DNA from: Locusta migratoria
Taxonomy: Eukaryota; Arthropoda; Insecta; Orthoptera; Acrididae
DNA: 64,000 nt
Direction of reading: 5' to 3'
Assembly: GCA_026315105.1 (NCBI GenBank)
Contig: CM048744.1
Span: 315,587,270-315,651,269 of the forward strand
Positions 57,720-64,000 of the stretch are shown here, piece after piece. A model generated the notes under the pieces. That model was given only the letters and a program-made list of their open reading frames with translations. It was not told the DNA's origin and searched no databases. The first letter of the stretch is position 1. The number at the start of each line of letters is the position of its first letter. The position numbers were made by a program, and so were the translations under genes.

Positions 57720-58376
57720 ATCCACTGAACTTCAATTACACGATGAATCAGTCAAACCTTAAGGTCGTAAATTCTACAGAATACCTAAGAGCTACAATTA
57801 CGAACAACTTACACTGGAGAGAAAACACTAAAAATATTGTCGGGAAGGTGAACTAAAGGTTACGTTTCATCGGCAGAACTCTTCAAAGATGCAACAGCTC
57901 GACCAGAGAGACTGCCTACATCACTCTTGTACATCCTATCCTGGAGTACTGTTGCCCAGTTGGGACCCTCACCAGGTGCGACTGACGAAGGATATTGAGC
58001 AGGTTCAGAGAAGGGAAGGTCGTTTTGTTTTATCACGTTACCGGTGGGAAAGCGTCACTGAAATGTTGCACGATTTGAGGTGGAAATCGTTAAAAGAACG
58101 ACTTTATTCGTTGCGGCGAGATCTATTTGCGAAATTTCAATCACAGAGTTTTCATTCTGAATGTGAAAATATTTTGCTAGCACCCACCTACATAGGGAGA
58201 CATGACAATCCCAATAAAATAAGAGAAATCTGATCGGAAATGGAACGACTTAGGTGTTCTTTCTTCCCACGCGATATCAGAGAATAGAACGGCAGAGAAA
58301 GGTTATGATGGTTGTTAATGAACCCTCTGCCATGTACTTAAATGTGATTTGCAGAGTATCTATGTAGATGTAGATG
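57720..58376 (+). pseudogene. CR1-like LINE copy D, C-terminal part and 3' tail
   Basis: LTKDIEQVQRREGRFVLSRY, LAPTYIGRHDNPNKIREI and related segments match the copy B tail. It ends CCCTCTGCCATGTACTTAAA and GATTTGCAGAGTATCTATGT then AGATGTAGATG. Several stops are present. Confidence 0.85.
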
Positions 58377-58379
58377 TGA

Positions 58380-59037
58380 ATTAAAAGTGTCCACCTGGCT
58401 CAAAATGACTTACAAGTTCGTGCCGCCCTCCACCGTCAATGCTGTAATTCAGTATGGTGTTTGCTTTGCCTTGACGACAGATTCCACTGTCGTAGGCATA
58501 CGTTCTGTCAGGTGCTGATAGGTTTCTTGGGAAATGGCAGCCCATTCTTCTCGGGGTGCCGCCCTGATGAGAAGTGGCGATGTAGGTCGGTGAGGCAATT
58601 GTTCAACTGTTTGTAAACCTATGGGACTTGTTTGGTTATTAGTCCCTAGGCTTACGAAGTATTTCAACAAACCTCCCGCCTGTCATAGTACTTGAAGTGG
58701 ATCCTGAGGCAGTTTGTAATTCCTGTGTGATGGCCTTAATAGTTGCCTATATCACCCTCTTCAACTGTCGGCGGTCTCTGTCAGTCAACAGACGAGGTCA
58801 GCCTGAACGCTTTCGCGCTATACGTGTCCCTTCACTTTTCCACTTCACTATCACATCAGAAACAGTGGACCTAGGGATGTTTAAGAGCGTGGAAATCTGG
58901 CGTACAGATTTGTGACACAAATTATACCTGACCACGTTCGAAGACCACGAGTTCCACGAGTCTCACGATACCAATGACTACTGACGCCGCTGATATAGCG
59001 TATCTATCAGGAGATGACAGAAGAGTGCACCTAATAT
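58380..59037 (-). pseudogene. Tc1-like transposon, internally deleted
   Basis: The minus strand holds both ends of a Tc1-type transposase gene. From 58920 down it encodes an HTH-type start with SLLNIPRSTV-like and VKWKSEGTR-like segments followed by RPRLLTDRDRRQLK. From 58600 down it has a C-terminal EEWAAISQETYQHLTERMPT segment. The catalytic middle is missing. A decayed SINE tail (about 58596-58668) sits at the deletion point. Confidence 0.65.
58596..58668 (-). mobile_element. SINE tail fragment
   Basis: TTGTTCAACTGTTTGTAAAC, CTATGGGACTTG and TTAGTCCCTAGGCTTACGA resemble the reverse complement of the SINE 3' end. The head is missing. Confidence 0.6.
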
Positions 59038-59047
59038 AAATAAGTAC

Positions 59048-59840
59048 CGGGTGATCAAGAAGTCAGTATAAATTTGAAAACTTAATAAAACACGGAATAA
59101 TGTAGATAGAGAGGTAAAGATTGACACAAATGCTTGGAATGACGTGGGGTTTTATTTGGAGAAAAAGTTCAACAAATGTCCGACATATGGCGCAGGACAG
59201 CAAAACGTCAGTGACTGCTATCGTGACGGGTGAAAGGTGCGCCGATATGTTACAGAATCGCATCATCCCCAGCCTGGCTGATAAACACCTGCTGGAACGT
59301 ACGATGTTTATGCAGGATGGCGCTCCACCTCATATTGCTAGTTGCGTGAAAGATCTCTTGCGCGCGTCGTGTGCTCAGCCCCCTCTTTCGTCATGCTTGG
59401 CCTCCCAGGTCCCCAGATCTCAGTCCGTCCGATTATTGGTTTTTGGGTACCTGAAGTCCCGAGTGTATCGTGATCGACCGACATCTCTAGGGATGCTGAA
59501 CTACACCATCCGACGTCAATGCATCACCATAACTCCGAACTTGCTTTACAGTGCTGTTCACAACATTATTCATTGACTACAGCTATTGTTGAGGAATGAT
59601 GGTGAACATATTGAGCATTTCCTGTAAAGAACATCGTCTTTGCTTTGTTTTATTTTGTTACGCTAATTATTGCTTTTCTGATCAGATGAAGCCCCATCTG
59701 TCAGAAAATTTTTGTATTTTTGTCTGTTCTAATAAAACCCCCTGTCATTCCCAGCATGTCTGTCAATTTTTACCTCTGTATCTACATTATTCTGCGATTT
59801 ATTGAGTTTTCAAATTTATACTGAATTTTTTCATCACCCG
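59048..59840 (+). mobile_element. IS630/Tc1-type transposon with about 110-base inverted ends
   Basis: The inverted ends run 59048-59156 and 59731-59840, starting CGGGTGATCAAGAAGTCAGT and, reversed, CGGGTGATGAAAAAATTCAG. Arms of this length are long for the group. The interior (59220-59576) encodes NRIIPSLADKHLLERTMF, MQDGAPPHIA (catalytic Asp), a FGYLKSRVYRDRPTS segment and LYSAVHNIIH, with a frameshift near 59445 where PRSPDLSP-type sequence changes frame. The N-terminal DNA-binding half is missing, so the copy is non-autonomous. Confidence 0.8.
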
Positions 59841-61166
59841 ATATACGTGACAAATTATTCACAGACAGTAACTGTTATGAATGTCACACTTTCCTTTTTA
59901 ATTTATTTATTTACTTATTTTTCACAGTCTGTGCATGCTACATTATAGGATTAAGGCATATCAGCAATACACTACCATCTATTTCACCAAACCAGTTTGC
60001 TCTGCTGCTGTATGGTATGGAGTAAAATATGGCCGCAAATCTATTTGATACCGTATGCTGTGAATACAGAAGACATTTGGGGACCACTTTGACTCCTTTA
60101 GACGGCCTGGCTCCAGTTTCTGAAGTAACTACATTTTTTTTAAATAATTTATTCACATAACAATCTCAGTTAATGCTTAGTTTCTTGCAATTTGTGACAT
60201 TCTCACGTTTAATAATAACGACAAAGGTCGTCGAAACTACTTACGTTATGTGAATAAAAGATATTTCTCTTCCTTGTGACTAAAGCTTAACCACTGTACA
60301 TATGTGGTATATAATAAAATATCAATTTCAGTCACACTCCTAGACAATAACGTTGAATAGAATAAAAAGCTTTTAGCCCACCCATACAAACAACAAAATA
60401 ATGATGAGAAGGCGTTTTCCTCGCACGTTTCCGCAGCACGCATCGGCGATTCATCGCCGGTGCAAAATGTGAACCGTGAAAGTTGTTATTAGGTGTCGCA
60501 GGCTTAATAAATTTACGACCTCGTCAAATTTCGCTGGCGACGATCCCGCGGCCGGGGCACAGTGATCCAGTGCCGGCTCGCCGCCTCATCAGCATAAACT
60601 GGCGATCGGCAGGCGCGTCACGCCCCACCTCTTCTGCCGTCTAAAGGACTGCCAGTCGCTGTCGCTGCCGCTGCCGGCCACACCGACCACTGTGCCGTTT
60701 CCTCAAGTCAGGCTCCCTTCATTCTTCACCAAAAATACTCAGGTTTAATATAATAACACGCCACTGTGACCGCTATGCTCAGCATCAGCACTTTAACACG
60801 TAACCTCGGTGCTGAAAAATGCTTACACTACTACAGTCGTAAGCCAGTAAGTACTTTAGCACTAGCAAGCGGAAAGCTTTTGGCGTAACGAATGAACATG
60901 CACAGAAATAGCGTGCGGGGCGGGGTGACGAGGGGGGGGAGGGGGGGCGTGGAAGAGTATGTATTGCTCACCGCAGTGCATATTGTACTCAGAATATTAA
61001 TTTTCGTACATGAATTTATCAATAAGACTTGTGGTTATATACGCCTTATGCAAGACACCTTGTTTCGTTTCAACACACAAACATATTTCGGCACTTATTG
61101 TGCCATCTTCCGTGTGATTTTTACTTTTATATTTTATCTAGAATAACATGTTACATAACTCCTGGC
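59841..61166. other. Intergenic DNA with a GC-rich core
   Basis: No gene is recognised. A GC-rich patch at about 60435-60690 (ATCCCGCGGCCGGGGCACAG, GCTGTCGCTGCCGCTGCCGG) includes AT words such as TTAATAAATTTACGACC, similar in character to the islands at 19.0 and 56.1-56.6 kb. A G-rich purine run lies at 60930-60950. Confidence 0.4.
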
Positions 61167-61177
61167 GATTAAAATTG

Positions 61178-61775
61178 GCCGCGGTGGAGTAGCCGAGTGG
61201 TCTAAAGCACCTCGCTGCGGAGCGCGCGGTTGCTCGCCGTGGAGGTGCGAGTCCTCCCTGGGGCATGGGTGTGTGTGTTTGTCCGTAGGTTAGTTTACCT
61301 AGGTTTAAGTATCAATTAATATGAATAAATAATCCCTGAGACGGATTTACGTCTCAAATATATCAAAGACATTATTGATAGATGTGAAGCATTGAATTAA
61401 AATTTTTGTAGTGCGGCCGGGAATCGAACCCGGACCTCATGGTTACTAGGCAGACGTCTTAACCGTTAGACTACCACACCACTAACGATTAAGGCGCCTT
61501 GGAATAGAAGCTGAATTAAAGTTTGTGTTGTAGAGGGAAATCGTACATAGACTATTCCAAGGCGACTTAATCGTTAGTGGTGTGATAGTTTAACGGTTAA
61601 GACGTCTGCCTAGTAAGCATGGAGGTCCGGGTTCGATTCCCGGCCGCACCACAAAAATTTTAATTCAATGCTTCACATCTATCAATAATGTCTCAGGTTT
61701 AAGTAGTTTGTAAGCTACGGACTGATGAACACGCAGTTTGTTCCGATAGATTTACAGAAATTTGAACATTTTTTG
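61178..61775 (+). mobile_element. SINE subfamily B, split by a palindromic element
   Basis: The head GCCGCGGTGGAGTAGCCGAG (A-box-like TAGCCGAGTGG) and B-box-like GGTGCGAGTCCTCC lead into GGGGCATGGGTGTGTGTGTT and CTAGGTTTAAGT at 61310. The sequence resumes at 61705 with AGTTTGTAAGCTACGGACTG and ends in TTTGAACATTTTTTG. The outer duplication GATTAAAATTG is at 61167-61177 and 61776-61786. Without the insertion the SINE is about 204 bases. Confidence 0.92.
61311..61694. mobile_element. Palindromic tRNA-like element P4, complete insertion
   Basis: A 384-base insertion within the SINE, with the 10-base duplication AGGTTTAAGT at 61301-61310 and 61695-61704. The arms GACATTATTGATAGATGTGA (left) and TCACATCTATCAATAATGTC (right) mirror each other. 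They continue through AATTAAAATTTTTGT, the tRNA-like unit on each side (B box GGTTCGATTCC) and an inner stem GCGCCTTGGAATA / TATTCCAAGGCG around a loop of about 50 bases. The left end carries 57 extra bases with a GAGACG...CGTCTC hairpin. No protein is encoded. Confidence 0.9.
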
Positions 61776-61875
61776 GATTAAAATTGCTACACTACAAAGA
61801 TAACGAACTGCAGATGCGAAATTTAATCGACAAGAAGAAGAAGCTAGGATATTCAAATGATTAGCTTTTCAGAGC

Positions 61876-62600
61876 ATTCACACAAAGTTGGCGCCGGTGG
61901 CGACACCTACAACGTGCTGACATGAGGAAAGTTTCCAACCTATTTCTCATACACCAACATCAGTTGACCTGAGTTACCTGGTGAAATGTTGTTGTGATGC
62001 CTCGTGTAAGTAAGAGAAATGCGTACCATCACGTTTCCGACTTTGATAAAGGTTGGACTGAAGAGTATCTCGAATGCGGTTCATCGCGTTGGTTGCGATG
62101 CAATGACTGTTAGCAGAATATGGAATCGGTGGGTTCAGGAGAGCAATACGGAACGCTGTGCTGGGTCCCAACGGCCTCGTATCACTAGCAGTCGAGGTGA
62201 CTGGCAACTTACCCGAATGCCTGTAACGGATCGTGCAGCCGCGTCTCGGTCCCTGAGTTAACGGATGGGGACGTCTGCAAGACAACAACCATCTGCACGA
62301 ACTGTTCGACGACGTTTGCTGCAACATGGACTATCAGCTCGGAGACGATAGCTGCAGTTACCCATGACGCTGCATCACAGACACGAGCGAATGCGATGGT
62401 GTACGCAACGACGAACGTTGGTGCATGAATGGCAAAACGTCATTGTTTCGGTTGAATCCAGGTTCTGTTTACAGCATCATAATGGTCGCATTCGTGTTTG
62501 GCGACACAGCAGTGAACGCACATTGGAAGCGTGTAATCGTCATCGCCATACAGGCGTTAACACGGCGTGAAGGTATGGGGTTCCATTGGTTACACGTCTC
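61876..62600 (+). pseudogene. Tc1-like transposase fragment
   Basis: Reads MPRVSKRNAYHHVSDFDKG, a helix-turn-helix with VSRIWNRWVQESN, GSQRPRITSS, then RTRANAMVYATTNVGA-type and GRIRVWRHSSERTLEACNRH segments, in shifted frames. This is the Tc1 order: paired-like DNA-binding domain, GRPR-like motif, then the DDE domain. The copy stops after the second catalytic block, so the last third is missing. Confidence 0.8.
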
Positions 62601-62863
62601 TATCAACCATTATATCCTCAGCGGTATAATGAGAAAAAGATCTTATATTTAGATGATCTTCATGAACAAGATGATTTTTTATTGTCTAAGCTCTATCCAG
62701 ATGTGTGCTGTAAATTGAAGATTAATGAAAATTTTTTCTATTTCGTATTGTTAGTGTTCGATTTAGTATTGCTTCTGACTGATTGTTTAAGCTCTTTCTA
62801 AATGACGGCAGTAAATTGAAAACAGCTGAAAAATTTTTCTGTTTGCAAGTTAGAGCAAGACCA

Positions 62864-63064
62864 AATGTTCAAATGTCTGTAAATCTATCGGACCAAACTG
62901 CGTGGTCATCAGTCCGTAGCTTACAAACTACTTAAACCTAGGTAAACTAATCTACGGACAAGCACACACACACCCATGCCCCAGGGAGGACTCGAACCTC
63001 CACGGCGAGCAACCGCACGCTCCGCAGCGAAGCGCTTTAGACCGCTCGGCTACTCCACCGCGGC
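62864..63064 (-). mobile_element. SINE subfamily B with target duplication
   Basis: Full-length reverse copy with tail GGTCATCAGTCCGTAGCTTA, body CCCATGCCCCAGG and head CTCGGCTACTCCACCGCGGC. Perfect 12-base duplication AGAGCAAGACCA at 62852-62863 and 63065-63076. The 3' hairpin CGGAC/GTCCG is intact. Confidence 0.94.
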
Positions 63065-63076
63065 AGAGCAAGACCA

Positions 63077-64000
63077 TACTTCCTTCATGCACACCAGTAA
63101 TACTAAGAAGTTAGTCCATATTCTGTATCGCAAATGTTACATAACTAATGCTTTAAGTAATGTTTATTTCGAAGTAAGATAGGTAACGTTAATAAAATGA
63201 TAAAAATAATGAAATATTAATAATGTAAAATATTAGGAAAAGTTATTTTTGATAGTATGGTTAAACTTTGCCAGGTATTGGAGCGTAGGCTTCTGTTTTG
63301 CCTCCAGTACCGGGCACTTCCCCTCACTGCTATGCCACTATCTTCACCACTACTGCTATCCCCAACCACGCTCAGCTCTCTGCGCATCTATCGGCCAATT
63401 TATCCTGCTTGCACCCTACTTCCCGGACTGCATTTCCTTTCCCCCGCCCCTCCCTTCCTTTCCTATCCTCACTCCTTTCCCTCTCCACTGGGGGACTGAT
63501 AACTTTAGCAGTTCAGTCCCCCTATCCCAAGCAAACGATCCAACCCAATTTTTTTTTCTTGAAGTTGGAGAATGGACTAAGAAGGTGGATGAGTTACACA
63601 GAGACAAGGAGGTGATTTTCAAAGAAAGGAGTAGGAGAATAAGAACAGAGAAATAGTAGATGACGAAGATGAATAGAGAGAGAGGGGAAGGGGGAGATGG
63701 GCAGAGCGAGAGAAACAGAAGGTAGACAGACAGAGAGAGAGAGAGGGGGGGGGGTTAAGGGAACGAGAGACTGGAACTGAACTTGCGAATAAGTAATTGA
63801 ATTTTTATTTCAGCTATCAATGAGCAAATTAATTGTGTGATGTGAGTAAAGAAATCAATATGCATTTATAAAAATGGAACGTGGGACGTGTATGTTTCAC
63901 TTGGTAGCCAAAATTATTCACTGCAGACCAACTGTTGTTATGCATGAGAGTAGCCTTTAGGTTCGCGGTGTGCAACATGGTGTTTTTGTCGCGCTATGTG
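63077..64000. other. Intergenic DNA with purine-rich low-complexity tract
   Basis: 63674-63756 is a GA/G-rich tract. 63491-63521 forms GGGGAC-TGATAACTT...GTTCA-GTCCCC, a clean hairpin that resembles the SINE/LINE 3' hairpin and probably marks an old LINE 3' end. Overlapping frames at 63249-63656 are composition-driven. Confidence 0.45.

Noticed and set aside
61590..61653. Functional tRNA gene (formal AGT anticodon, Thr)
   Set aside because: The anticodon stem pairs poorly, and the unit occurs in several copies inside a palindromic repeat. It is a tRNA-derived module and not a working tRNA.
1..64000. CRISPR arrays, operons, ribosome binding sites
   Set aside because: Nothing of the kind is seen. 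The repeat content and pol III-type SINEs show that this is eukaryotic nuclear DNA.

Overview
This window looks like repeat-dense nuclear DNA of a large-genome insect. The dominant repeats are tRNA-headed SINEs, CR1-like, L1-like and R2-like LINEs, a Penelope-like element, mariner and Tc1 relics, a Helitron and a broken Gypsy pol. The mixture, and SINE tails that I recall from locusts and grasshoppers, suggest an orthopteran (Schistocerca-like). That assignment is an inference. I found no host protein-coding gene that I can defend, no rRNA, no convincing functional tRNA gene, and no prokaryotic feature such as an operon or CRISPR array.

Layout. 1-0.9 kb: the 3' end of a LINE with an (AC)n tail and a SINE tail. 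1.4-10.6 kb: scattered SINEs, a palindromic tRNA-like element (4.0-4.3 kb), a non-autonomous Helitron (5.63-6.65 kb), a Penelope-like element split by a SINE (6.66-8.3 kb) and a foldback mariner (9.0-9.65 kb). 14.9-18.95 kb: a CR1-like LINE broken by a 2.3-kb insertion and by a second LINE end. 19.0-19.3 kb: a GC-rich island. 19.9-20.4 kb: a second foldback mariner. 20.4-25.7 kb: AT-rich DNA with little recognisable content. 26.7-28.9 kb: a mosaic repeat block that recurs at 39.0-45.0 kb. 29.45-31.17 kb: a DNA transposon of a family I cannot name with confidence. 32.0-39.0 kb: a Gypsy pol on the minus strand, split by a near-complete CR1-like LINE (33.7-37.74 kb) whose ORF1 is an SGNH-type esterase. 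40.74-44.70 kb: a 3.97-kb unit with inverted arms of about 0.65-0.75 kb around an R2-type reverse transcriptase and endonuclease. 45.9-46.2 kb: a third SINE family. 50.4-55.8 kb: an L1-like LINE on the minus strand that has split a palindromic tRNA-like element in two. 56.7-59.8 kb: another CR1-like copy, a deleted Tc1 and an IS630-type element with 110-bp terminal repeats. 61.2-61.8 kb: a palindromic tRNA-like element inside a SINE, with both target-site duplications intact. 61.9-62.6 kb: a Tc1 transposase fragment. 62.9-63.1 kb: a SINE.

How the parts relate. The window reads as a stratigraphy of insertions. Target-site duplications and broken reading frames give relative ages at several places: SINE in Penelope, CR1 in Gypsy, inverted-repeat unit in the duplicated block, L1 in palindrome, palindrome in SINE. 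A short hairpin (stem GGGAC/GTCCC or CGGAC/GTCCG around a TGATGACC-type loop) occurs near the 3' end of both main SINE subfamilies and near the end of a LINE at 725-752. This suggests which LINE machinery mobilises the SINEs. The palindromic tRNA-like elements, the inverted-repeat unit carrying an R2-like polymerase, the 29.4-31.2 kb transposon and a possible -1 frameshift joining CR1 ORF1 to ORF2 are the observations most worth following up.
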